Below are positions 1 to 6,062 of a DNA stretch of 9,334 nt, piece after piece (the stretch's first letter is position 1; each line of letters starts with the position of its first letter). The position numbers were made by a program, and so were the translations under genes. Below the pieces are notes generated by a model. The model did no database searches and was not told where the DNA came from. It was given only the letters and a program-made list of their open reading frames with translations. Source of the DNA: Candidatus Stahliibacteriota bacterium (lineage in GTDB: Bacteria; Hydrothermota; Tepidihabitantia; SM23-42); NCBI GenBank assembly GCA_004376785.1, contig SOIY01000028.1, forward strand, positions 1 to 9,334, given 5' to 3'.

Positions 1-215
1 ATTGTGAGGTGGTTCTTGACCCTTCAATTTCATTCCCCTCGATATACTCGGGACAGGCAGGATCGAATAGTAAAATAGGTTATTTTTCGAGCGAGCGAAG
101 CGAGTCGAGAAGTACATCTTGGTTGAGATTGCTTCGTCTCCCTCGACAAACTCGGGATTCCTCGCAATGACGGGGAGAAAGGCTCCATGCAATGACATTT
201 TTTTTCATTGCGAAC
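1..215. repeat. Intergenic cluster of REP-like dispersed repeats
   Basis: No gene is visible between the left edge and the peptidase stop at 267. The stretch holds short repeats. An 18-nt unit (CCCTCGATATACTCGGGA, 36-53) recurs at 140-157 with 16 of 18 bases identical. A GCAATGAC core occurs at 164-171 and 189-196 and, inverted, as TCATTGC at 205-211; the last two can form a 7-bp hairpin with a 9-nt loop. A run of GAGCGA-type units lies at 88-110. Read on the minus strand, 131-172 resembles the common GTCATTGCGAGG...GAAGCAATCTC class of interspersed bacterial repeats; that resemblance is from memory, not a search. No T-tract follows the hairpin, so it is a poor terminator candidate. Confidence 0.6.
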
Positions 216-224
216 CAGTAAAGT

Positions 225-240
225 TTCGATTATAATCGAA
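225..240. repeat. Perfect 16-bp palindrome downstream of the M1 peptidase
   Basis: TTCGATTATAATCGAA is identical to its own reverse complement over all 16 bases. It starts 26 bases beyond the peptidase stop codon. It has no loop and no T-run, so it does not look like an intrinsic terminator. It could be a protein-binding site or a repeat end. It contains TATAAT on both strands, but no -35 box is at a suitable distance. Confidence 0.6.
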
Positions 241-266
241 GGCTATTGATAGAAGTCAGGAAAATG

Positions 267-2114
267 TTATTTTACTATTACGACCCGCTGTTTTTTATCG
301 CCCACAATAACGTGATATATGCCTGCGCTTGAAGGTTTGTAATTCAGTTTATCTGCAAAAGCCTCGTAGATTTTGCGGCCAGTTATGTCAAAAACCTTGA
401 TCACGCTCGGTGCAGTAAGCTCCATTTCAATTGTCCTGCTGATCGTACTGATGTTTTCAATAAAGATTTCTTTAATAGTAAATTCCTCACATCCTGTTAC
501 TGTATTCTTCTGAATTATCCAGGTTTCCGGATCTATTGTAATATCTATTGGTTCTTGAGCAAGTAAGAACTCAAAGTGATGAGATACTTGATCTATTGCT
601 AAAGTAATGATCGTATCGCCGCTTGGATAATCAACACCTATTGGCAGGGGCATATGAAATACTGATGGTCCGAGGGATTGGACCTGGGTAATATCTAATA
701 TTAAACGCCAATCTGGTGATTCATATACCTTACCCCATGCAACATCATAATCAGGATAACCCATATCATATACCCATTCATCAAAGAACCAGTCATAATC
801 ATCAGCCAGAACTTGATTCATGATTTGATTTAAATCATCACTTGAGGCAGTTTTGTATGCAAATGAATCGCGGTAGGTTGCAAGAAGGTTTAACCAGGTA
901 TTATCATCACCACATAAATATCTTATCATATGGCAAAGCCAGGCTCCTTTACAATATGTATGCCCCCAGCTAAAGATATAACTTGGAGGAGGGTCATAAA
1001 TCGGATGGGGAAAGGACGCCTCGGCACTAAAATATGAATTTCTGCGCGAAACCATTGTATTTATAAAATTCTGGTGTCCTTCTAATCGTTCTAAATAGAG
1101 TGCATCAGAATATGTTGCAAAGCCTTCATTAAGCCAGACATTAGCCCATCCAAAACAAGTAACCATATCACCCCACCACATATGAGACATCTCATGCGCA
1201 AAAAGATAATAATCGTAACTAGTAAAGTAATTACGATGGATTGAACTCATTGTTTGATGTTCCATACCAGCATAAGAAAAATTATAAAGGATGTCCATAC
1301 CATATCGCTCAAATGGATAATCACCATACAAAGAATCATAAAAATACATCATATCAGTTGTTAAGGAAAAGGCGGTTGGTGCGTAGATTGTATCAGGAAT
1401 CCAGAAAAAATAGCTAATCTCTACGCTATCACCAGGTGAAGGATAGAACCAGTCTGAATAGGTTGTGTAAATACTCGAGGCAAAATGAATCAGGTATGGA
1501 GCAATTGGATAAGTGTGTTTCCAGTGATATGTTGCTTTATCCCCAACGACTTCTTTACCCATATATTCACCTGTAGCACATGCAGTAAAGGTATCAGGTA
1601 CTGTGATATATAATTCTACACCATAATCTGCTTTATCCCATAAACGATCATAACAGGGCATCCATTTTCTGGTGCAGAAAGGACATCCTAAGGTATAGGA
1701 ACTTGGTATAGGATATTGATAAAAATAATATCCCATACCCCCGGAAACAGTACCGCTATACCCAACCATTATATCAAAAGAATCCCCCTGATTATAAGGA
1801 TTAGGCAGATTCACGTACAGCGTTTCATAATTGTGATTATATGAAGCAGTAATACCATCTACTTTTAGCGAATCAACATTCAAACCAAGGAGATGCAGAT
1901 CAGCTACAGTTAAATTATCCTCATTGCTCCTGGCTGAAATTGTCACAGCACCTTCCAGATAACGTGAATCCATTGGCAACTCGATTTCAATAAGGTAATG
2001 AAGGACATCATAAGAATGTGTAGACTCTGCCCTTATTGGTTCGGGATAGAATACCTGTTTATTGTCGATATTTAAAAAAGATTGAGTTACTAGAAATAAC
2101 ATAATAATATTCAT
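267..2114 (-). CDS. Secreted M1-family metallo-aminopeptidase with T9SS-like C-terminal domain
   Basis: This 615-aa zinc peptidase probably removes N-terminal residues from peptides outside the cytoplasm. The gluzincin signature HEMSH (307-311) followed by WWGD gives zinc ligands His307 and His311, with Glu330 in NEGFA as the third and Glu308 as catalytic base. GMEH (283-286) is the M1 substrate-anchoring GxMEN-type motif, and Tyr387 in YCKGA matches the family's transition-state tyrosine. The M1 N-terminal beta domain precedes this core. The last ~65 residues (VFDITGRKIYE...SAGIY...VVIVK) look like a type IX secretion sorting domain. The N-terminus is hydrophobic but has no Lys/Arg before residue 19, so it is an atypical signal peptide. 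The start is fixed by a strong AAAGGAGG ribosome site five bases upstream. The gene is monocistronic with its own promoter. The exact substrate is unknown. Confidence 0.93.
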   Translation of the reverse strand: MNIIMLFLVTQSFLNIDNKQVFYPEPIRAESTHSYDVLHYLIEIELPMDSRYLEGAVTISARSNEDNLTVADLHLLGLNVDSLKVDGITASYNHNYETLYVNLPNPYNQGDSFDIMVGYSGTVSGGMGYYFYQYPIPSSYTLGCPFCTRKWMPCYDRLWDKADYGVELYITVPDTFTACATGEYMGKEVVGDKATYHWKHTYPIAPYLIHFASSIYTTYSDWFYPSPGDSVEISYFFWIPDTIYAPTAFSLTTDMMYFYDSLYGDYPFERYGMDILYNFSYAGMEHQTMSSIHRNYFTSYDYYLFAHEMSHMWWGDMVTCFGWANVWLNEGFATYSDALYLERLEGHQNFINTMVSRRNSYFSAEASFPHPIYDPPPSYIFSWGHTYCKGAWLCHMIRYLCGDDNTWLNLLATYRDSFAYKTASSDDLNQIMNQVLADDYDWFFDEWVYDMGYPDYDVAWGKVYESPDWRLILDITQVQSLGPSVFHMPLPIGVDYPSGDTIITLAIDQVSHHFEFLLAQEPIDITIDPETWIIQKNTVTGCEEFTIKEIFIENISTISRTIEMELTAPSVIKVFDITGRKIYEAFADKLNYKPSSAGIYHVIVGDKKQRVVIVK

Positions 2115-2131
2115 AATTCCTCCTTTGTATA

Positions 2132-2159
2132 ATTATAGGTATTCACTGTGTAATGTCAA
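2132..2159 (-). promoter_or_regulatory. Sigma70-type promoter of the M1 peptidase
   Basis: On the minus strand TTGACA (2159-2154) and TATAAT (2137-2132) are both perfect hexamers separated by 16 bp. The expected transcription start is near 2125, inside or just before the AAAGGAGG ribosome site (2126-2119). The 5' leader would be only about 11 nt. Confidence 0.8.
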
Positions 2160-2176
2160 CATACGTAAAGATGGAT

Positions 2177-2241
2177 GATGGGTTTGGGCTTGGATGCGGG
2201 ATAAAATATGGTTGATGGGTATGGGTTTAGAAGCGGGATAA
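2177..2241. repeat. Two-copy imperfect direct repeat
   Basis: A 28-nt unit beginning GATGGGTTTGGGCTTGG at 2177-2204 is repeated at 2214-2241 with 24 of 28 bases identical and a 37-bp period. It lies in the short gap between the ureohydrolase stop and the peptidase promoter. The strand is strongly G-rich. It does not form a terminator-like hairpin. It is probably part of a dispersed repeat family. Confidence 0.6.
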
Positions 2242-2253
2242 GGGAGGGACTGT

Positions 2254-3075
2254 CTACTGAATACTACCTACTACCAATATGAGTTCTCTCAATATCTCTG
2301 CTACTGTTGAGCCCGAGGCATAGGGTGTAGCAGCCAAGGGATTGTATTCTACAATATCTGCACCAATTATCTTTTTATTCTTCAATAATAATAATGAATC
2401 AATCAATTCTTTATAAGAAATCCCTCCGGGTTCTGGAGTAGATACTGCTGGCAAAATACCAGGATCTAAAATGTCAGTATCAATCGACAGATAGATCGGT
2501 TCTTTAATTTTGTCGATAACTGAAGATAATGAATCAAATGCCTTAAATTTATAAAGATTTTTATTATATTCAAATTCCTCTTTTGTTCCAGAACGAATAC
2601 CAAATTGATAAATATTATTAATACCCACAATCTCACTTACCCTGCGCATAGTTGTGGCATGACAGATTTTTTCTTCAAGATATTCATCACGTAAATCACA
2701 ATGCGCATCAAATTGAATCACTGAAAAGTGAGAATATTTTTGTTTAAATGTTTTAATAACAGGCAGTGTAATAGTATGCTCACCGCCAAGAAATATAAAA
2801 TGTTTTTTGTTATCAAAAATATCCTCAATTATTTTTTGGCTTTCTAAAAACCAATCTTTTTTACTGAATTGAAGATCTTCAAGGTCACATATCTTCAGGT
2901 CTAAAAGGCTCTTATTCTGATAAGGAGAATAATCCTCAATGTTTTCAGAACACAATCTTATGAAATGAGGTCCAAATCGTGAGCCAGGAATGAATGAAGA
3001 GGTTTTGTCAAAAGGAAGACCGAGTATAATTACATCTGCATTTTTATAATTTGAATTAGAATAATAAAGCTTCAT
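2254..3075 (-). CDS. speB: Agmatinase / arginase-family ureohydrolase
   Basis: This 273-aa enzyme of the arginase-agmatinase-formiminoglutamase family hydrolyses a guanidino compound to urea and an amine, most likely agmatine to putrescine, in the cytoplasm. The binuclear manganese site is complete: GGEH (97-100, His100), DAHCD (123-127; Asp123, His125, Asp127) and SIDTDILDP (Asp199, Asp201). STPEPGG (212-218) matches the conserved loop before the C-terminal helices. It is slightly shorter than typical 290-310 aa agmatinases, with no visible loss. The start is supported by a GGAGGAGGG ribosome site 8-9 bases upstream. It lies 153 bp downstream of rnfB on the same strand with no clear promoter of its own, so it may be co-transcribed with it. 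Substrate choice (agmatine, guanidinobutyrate or another) cannot be settled from motifs. Confidence 0.87.
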   Translation of the reverse strand: MKLYYSNSNYKNADVIILGLPFDKTSSFIPGSRFGPHFIRLCSENIEDYSPYQNKSLLDLKICDLEDLQFSKKDWFLESQKIIEDIFDNKKHFIFLGGEHTITLPVIKTFKQKYSHFSVIQFDAHCDLRDEYLEEKICHATTMRRVSEIVGINNIYQFGIRSGTKEEFEYNKNLYKFKAFDSLSSVIDKIKEPIYLSIDTDILDPGILPAVSTPEPGGISYKELIDSLLLLKNKKIIGADIVEYNPLAATPYASGSTVAEILRELILVVGSIQ

Positions 3076-3092
3076 TATTTCACCCTCCTCCT

Positions 3093-3107
3093 CTGAAACA
3101 AATTCAG
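3093..3107. repeat. Small inverted repeat upstream of the ureohydrolase
   Basis: CTGAA (3093-3097) and TTCAG (3103-3107) form a short inverted repeat that overlaps the distal side of the ribosome-binding region of the ureohydrolase gene. It resembles the common CCTGAA...TTCAGG dispersed repeat core. It might hinder ribosome access if folded in the mRNA, but a 5-bp stem is weak. Confidence 0.35.
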
Positions 3108-3158
3108 GGCAGGCTTAATCCTCTTCCTGCAAGGGAAAGGGAAAAGAAACAGGGGATT

Positions 3159-3219
3159 GAATATTTCGAATTTAGAAATTTGAATTTGTTTAGTATTTAG
3201 AATTTCGGATTTAGGGTTT
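3159..3219 (-). repeat. Dispersed AT-rich repeat, copy A (3' of rnfB)
   Basis: This 61-bp AT-rich stretch begins about 10 bases after the rnfB stop codon. It matches 6176-6235 at about 50 of 61 aligned positions with one gap. Conserved blocks on the plus strand are GAATATTT, AATTTGTTTAG, ATTTAG and TTCGGATTTAGG. Both copies sit at the 3' end of a minus-strand gene in the same orientation. It contains stop codons in several frames and has no coding potential. Confidence 0.7.
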
Positions 3220-3228
3220 GTATTCAAA

Positions 3229-4245
3229 CTATGCTGCTTCGGCATAGCCCAGGGCGCCTGCCATGGTAATTACTTTAATGGGACAGACCTCAAAACATCG
3301 ACCGCAGCCAATACATTTGTCTTTGATCACTACATGTCTTTTACCTGGTTCACCTTCAATAGCCTTAAACTGACAAACCTTTACACACTCTGCACAGCCA
3401 TCACACTGCGAAGAAATTATAGCATAGGGTCGTGCCTTTGCCCGATCAACAAATGATTTTGTTGGACATTTATTAAAACAGATTCCGCAGGAAACACACT
3501 TTTCAAAGTCCATATTGGGAAGATTCCCATCCATTGCAATTGCGCCTTCATGTGGACAGACCTTAACGCAAAGAGTACAGCCAATACAGCCTACTTTACA
3601 GGCATTCTTAACAGCCTTTCCTTTATCCCGAGTTTTGCAGGCTAAATAGATCAGTTGTGAGCGAGGTATTAACTCCAGGACATGGCGTGGACATTCCTTA
3701 ACACAAATACCGCACGCAGTGCATTTATCTGGATCAACAATTGGCAAATGGTTTTGCCCCATTTTTATTGCTCCAAATGGACAGATAGTTACACAGTGTC
3801 CTCCACCAAGACAACCATATTCACATGCCTTATTACCTCCCAGAAGAATGTAATTACTGCGACAATCACCTGGACCCACATATTTAAATTTCTCAACTGC
3901 CTCATTCCAACCACCCCTGCATCTTAAGACACAAATCTGTGGTTCGGTCTCTTCAACTTCAACACCTAAGACTTCACCAATTTTCTTGGCAGTTTCTGAA
4001 CCGCCTACAGTACAGAGATTCGGAGAAACTTCATCAGTTTGTGCAGCAAGGGCATGGGCATATGCTTCACAACCAGGAAAACCGCAGGCACCACAATTTG
4101 TACTGGGCAGAAGTTCCCTTATCTTCTTTTCTTTTTCGCTCACCTGGACAGCAAGCTTCTTAAATGCAATAGCCAGAACTAAACCAAAGAGTAAACTCAA
4201 TCCACCCAAGCCAATGACCGCTTTTAAAATTCCAATTGTCTCCAT
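3229..4245 (-). CDS. rnfB: RnfB-type multi-cluster ferredoxin, electron transport complex subunit B
   Basis: This 338-aa protein is a membrane-anchored iron-sulfur electron carrier like the B subunit of the Rnf ion-translocating ferredoxin:NAD oxidoreductase. One N-terminal transmembrane helix (about 4-27) precedes the RnfB-specific cluster domain, CGACGFPGC (Cys51, 54, 59) with Cys78. A ferredoxin-like array follows. Its Cys sets are 141/145/151/155, 175/178/181/185, 220/223/226/230, 250/253/256/260, 281/284/287/291 and 311/314/317/321. That is room for about seven [4Fe-4S] clusters, as in long clostridial-type RnfB and unlike the ~190-aa enterobacterial RsxB. No other rnf subunit is adjacent. 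A consensus promoter lies directly upstream, and no Shine-Dalgarno fits between it and the ATG, so the mRNA appears leaderless. Its in vivo partner could be Rnf or another dehydrogenase. Confidence 0.88.
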   Translation of the reverse strand: METIGILKAVIGLGGLSLLFGLVLAIAFKKLAVQVSEKEKKIRELLPSTNCGACGFPGCEAYAHALAAQTDEVSPNLCTVGGSETAKKIGEVLGVEVEETEPQICVLRCRGGWNEAVEKFKYVGPGDCRSNYILLGGNKACEYGCLGGGHCVTICPFGAIKMGQNHLPIVDPDKCTACGICVKECPRHVLELIPRSQLIYLACKTRDKGKAVKNACKVGCIGCTLCVKVCPHEGAIAMDGNLPNMDFEKCVSCGICFNKCPTKSFVDRAKARPYAIISSQCDGCAECVKVCQFKAIEGEPGKRHVVIKDKCIGCGRCFEVCPIKVITMAGALGYAEAA

Positions 4246-4253
4246 ACTCGGGA

Positions 4254-4281
4254 ATTATATGTATTTTTCTTGCTGTGTCAA
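4254..4281 (-). promoter_or_regulatory. Consensus promoter of rnfB, predicted leaderless
   Basis: TTGACA (4281-4276) and TATAAT (4259-4254) are perfect hexamers on the minus strand with a 16-bp spacer. Only TCCCGAGT (8 nt) separates the -10 box from the rnfB ATG at 4245. Transcription should start within 0-3 nt of the start codon, leaving no space for a ribosome-binding site. Confidence 0.8.
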
Positions 4282-4323
4282 TATGGCGAAGAAGTGTGGT
4301 ACGTTTAAAGGCATCTTTCTCAA

Positions 4324-4353
4324 TGTCTCTCTCGACATCGCAGTCTCGAGACA
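4324..4353. repeat. Inverted repeat upstream of the rnfB promoter
   Basis: TGTCTC (4324-4329) and GAGACA (4348-4353) are exact inverted copies about 43 bp upstream of the rnfB -35 box. The inner bases are partly symmetrical too (CTCGAC against GTCTCGAG). It could be an upstream regulatory site, or a fragment of the TCGAG-rich repeats also seen near the left edge. Confidence 0.35.
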
Positions 4354-4384
4354 AGATGGAATTTCGAAATGAGACAGCAACCCG

Positions 4385-4430
4385 CCCCGTGAAATACAAG
4401 AAATTGTATGTTTGTTATTATTTCACAGGG
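4385..4430. repeat. 46-bp inverted-repeat element, right arm GTGAAATA family
   Basis: CCCCGTGAAATA (4385-4396) and TATTTCACAGGG (4419-4430) are inverted copies with one mismatch in 12, around a 22-nt core. The core also holds TACAA-GAAA-TTGTA (4395-4408), an alternative small hairpin. AATTTCGAAAT lies just outside at 4360-4370. The same arm and the same flanking word recur at 5972-6089, so this is a member of a repeat family and not a simple terminator; no T-run follows on the minus strand. The rest of the gap 4282-4493 shows no gene. Confidence 0.7.
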
Positions 4431-4493
4431 CCCGTATGATTTTTTGGCTCGGGTGACTACATTGTCTTTTTACGGTTATACTAACTCCTGCCG

Positions 4494-5633
4494 CTACCTC
4501 ATCTTTTCCTTACCGCTGAGAATCCTTTGTTCAAATGGTGAGGACCGGATGTTTGAAAGCTCTTTGTTTGCCTGGACTATTATTTCATTACTTTTCTTAT
4601 TCTCTTTATAAAGAGTTTCATAAGCCTTTGCCCCTGCAATCTTGCCTTCTAACATTGCAGTCGATGCCTCTTCTATACACGCCAGATCTCCACATACAAA
4701 GATATGCGATTTAGAGGTCATCATATTTTCATTATGATATGGAACATTGCCGCCCAGTTCAGGAACATAATCTATGCGGCATCCTGCCTGGTATAACAGC
4801 TCACACAGAGGAGAAAGGCCAATTGCAATCAGAATCATATCGCACTCTATAGTCTTCTCAGTTCCCTTAAGGTTTTCAAATTTATCTCCCACCTGAGTAA
4901 TGACTGCTGCTTCCACGCAATCCTTACCCTTTGCCTGGATAATTGTATGTCTGAGGTATATGGGTACACCAGCCCGCTTTATTTTTGCAGCATGGACATA
5001 ATAACCACCGATCTTATCAAGAATTTCAATAATTGCCGCAACTTCAACACCAGCTTGTAGTAATTGATAAGGAACAATCAACCCGATATTACCTGAACCT
5101 ATAACCAACGCTCTCTTTCCTGGCACTACTCCATATACATTCATCATAGTTTGAACTGCACCAGCACCATATACTCCAGGCAGATCAGAATTTTCAAAAA
5201 CAAGCATATTTTCGCTAGCACCAGCAGCAAAAATATATATTTTTGCTTTTATTGGAAATAATTTATCTTCTTTTAATACACCAAGTGTATCATCATCATA
5301 ATAACCAACAACAGTGGCATTATTCAAAACATCAATTTTTAACTCATCAACCATATCAGTCAATATTTTTGCTATATCTATACCCCTTACACCACAGTAA
5401 TGAGCTTTGGATCCGAAAAACTTATGTGTCTGTTTGATTAATTGACCTCCAAGTACTGGGTTATCATCAATAATTATTACGTTAGCATCCAACTCTTTAG
5501 CAACAATACCTGCCTCTAAGCCAGCAGGTCCGCCACCAATAATACAAATATCGAAGTTTGGAAATTTAGAAGATGAGAAGTTTTGAATGTTTTTTTGGGA
5601 TCTTGGGTCTTGGTTCTTGGTGCTTGAATTCAT
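4494..5633 (-). CDS. FAD/NAD(P)-dependent oxidoreductase, HcnB / sarcosine oxidase alpha-like
   Basis: This 379-aa two-dinucleotide flavoprotein belongs to the family that includes HcnB, opine/proline dehydrogenase alpha subunits and the central part of sarcosine oxidase alpha. The FAD-binding GGGPAG (33-38) opens the fold; IFAAGA (134-139) is the ATG-like motif. GSGNIG (179-184) is the NAD(P)-binding glycine motif, and VCGDL (313-317) contacts FAD near the C-terminus. Homologues often add a C-terminal Cys-rich BFD-like [2Fe-2S] domain; none is present, and the tail is charged and Cys-free. The ATG overlaps the stop of the upstream [2Fe-2S] gene in ATGA, and AAAGGA lies 8 bases upstream. Residues 2 to about 25 are low complexity, encoded partly by a DNA heptamer repeat, and precede the true fold. 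The electron donor substrate is not determinable. Confidence 0.85.
   Translation of the reverse strand: MNSSTKNQDPRSQKNIQNFSSSKFPNFDICIIGGGPAGLEAGIVAKELDANVIIIDDNPVLGGQLIKQTHKFFGSKAHYCGVRGIDIAKILTDMVDELKIDVLNNATVVGYYDDDTLGVLKEDKLFPIKAKIYIFAAGASENMLVFENSDLPGVYGAGAVQTMMNVYGVVPGKRALVIGSGNIGLIVPYQLLQAGVEVAAIIEILDKIGGYYVHAAKIKRAGVPIYLRHTIIQAKGKDCVEAAVITQVGDKFENLKGTEKTIECDMILIAIGLSPLCELLYQAGCRIDYVPELGGNVPYHNENMMTSKSHIFVCGDLACIEEASTAMLEGKIAGAKAYETLYKENKKSNEIIVQANKELSNIRSSPFEQRILSGKEKMR
5599..5626 (-). repeat. Four-copy heptamer array inside the oxidoreductase N-terminus
   Basis: On the minus strand four consecutive 7-nt units read CAAGCAC, CAAGAAC, CAAGACC and CAAGATC, i.e. CAAGNNC, directly after ATGAATT. 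They encode residues from about Ser4 to Ser12 of the oxidoreductase. A 7-nt period is not a codon period, so the array is DNA-level repeat sequence that happens to stay open in this frame. It continues into a CCAAAAAAACATTCAAAAC stretch typical of intergenic repeats. Confidence 0.75.
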
Positions 5634-5941
5634 TGCTTCTGTCCTTTTCCTTTTTGCCGACGAACTCTCATACCTGATCTTAGCGGCTCCATACAGACCA
5701 TTACATTAGAGTTACCGTCAACTTCCATAAGACAGGACGAACATTTACCAACTGCGCAGAAGAATCCTCTTGGCCGATTATATCGCTCTGAAATACTCAG
5801 TACCCTGATACCTGCTGCATGTAAGGCAGCAGCGATCGGAAGTCCCTCATATCCTTCAATTTCTTTATCTTCAAAATAAAATTTTACCTTTTTACCTCGT
5901 TTAAATTCTAAAATGGGATGTTCGGTTATATAGCCCTTCAT
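5630..5941 (-). CDS. Small [2Fe-2S] ferredoxin-like subunit, HcnA / SoxA N-terminus-like
   Basis: This 103-aa cytoplasmic protein carries a plant-type [2Fe-2S] cluster. The ligand pattern is Cys62-x4-Cys67-x2-Cys70-x12-Cys83, within RGFFCAVGKCSSCLMEVDG. The preceding segment (VKFYFEDKEIEGYEGLPIAAAL) is the ubiquitin-like beta-grasp typical of HcnA and of the N-terminal domain of sarcosine oxidase alpha. It is translationally coupled by an ATGA overlap to the FAD oxidoreductase, its expected partner: the two equal a split form of the fused sarcosine oxidase alpha architecture. HcnABC-like dehydrogenases also need a DadA-like FAD subunit that oxidises the amine or amino acid, and that gene is absent here. 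The ribosome site is weak (CAGGTTCATC before the ATG). No clear promoter is seen upstream. It may act as an electron conduit to ferredoxin or to RnfB. Confidence 0.87.
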   Translation of the reverse strand: MKGYITEHPILEFKRGKKVKFYFEDKEIEGYEGLPIAAALHAAGIRVLSISERYNRPRGFFCAVGKCSSCLMEVDGNSNVMVCMEPLRSGMRVRRQKGKGQKQ

Positions 5942-5969
5942 GATGAACCTGATGTTGTTCGGTTAAATC

Positions 5970-6062
5970 CTAATTTCGAAATCCTTTACCCTGTGAAATA
6001 CAGTCTTCCTTTAAGGATTCTATCTTCACTAACTTTGATTGTTTTCCTTTTTCATTTTCCAT
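5970..6062 (-). CDS. Possible 30-aa small ORF inside an inverted-repeat element
   Basis: An ATG at 6062 opens 30 codons (MENEKGKQSKLVK... to GKGFRN) that end at a TAG at 5970. AGGAG sits 10 bases upstream of the ATG, and the ORF ends 28 bases before the [2Fe-2S] gene. The peptide is hydrophilic and basic and matches nothing I recognise. Most of its DNA lies inside the repeat element at 5988-6089, so chance openness of repeat sequence is the simpler explanation. An upstream leader peptide is a possible alternative. Confidence 0.2.
   Translation of the reverse strand: MENEKGKQSKLVKIESLKEDCISQGKGFRN

Noticed and set aside
189..211. GCAATGA/TCATTGC hairpin as a terminator for the M1 peptidase
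   Set aside because: The T-run lies in the loop on the plus strand, and no T-tract follows the stem in the direction of peptidase transcription.
229..236. TATAAT boxes inside the 16-bp palindrome as a promoter
   Set aside because: No TTGACA-like box lies about 16 bp upstream on either strand and no gene begins nearby on the plus strand.
4160..4399. 79-codon minus-strand frame beginning MYFTGRVAV
   Set aside because: It starts inside the inverted repeat, runs through the rnfB promoter and overlaps rnfB out of frame. Nothing supports translation.
3682..4439. Several plus-strand and minus-strand open frames of 67-128 codons overlapping rnfB and its upstream gap
   Set aside because: They are antisense or out-of-frame to rnfB, whose cysteine motifs are unmistakable, or cross its promoter and the inverted repeat. 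None has a recognisable motif or a good ribosome site.
5243..5437. Plus-strand 64-codon frame antisense to the FAD oxidoreductase
   Set aside because: It is low-complexity and His/Gln-rich, opposite a well-supported flavoprotein gene; an antisense shadow.
5599..5626. Heptamer array as a CRISPR or minisatellite locus
   Set aside because: It has only four 7-nt units with no spacers and is embedded in a coding start; no cas genes are present anywhere in the window.
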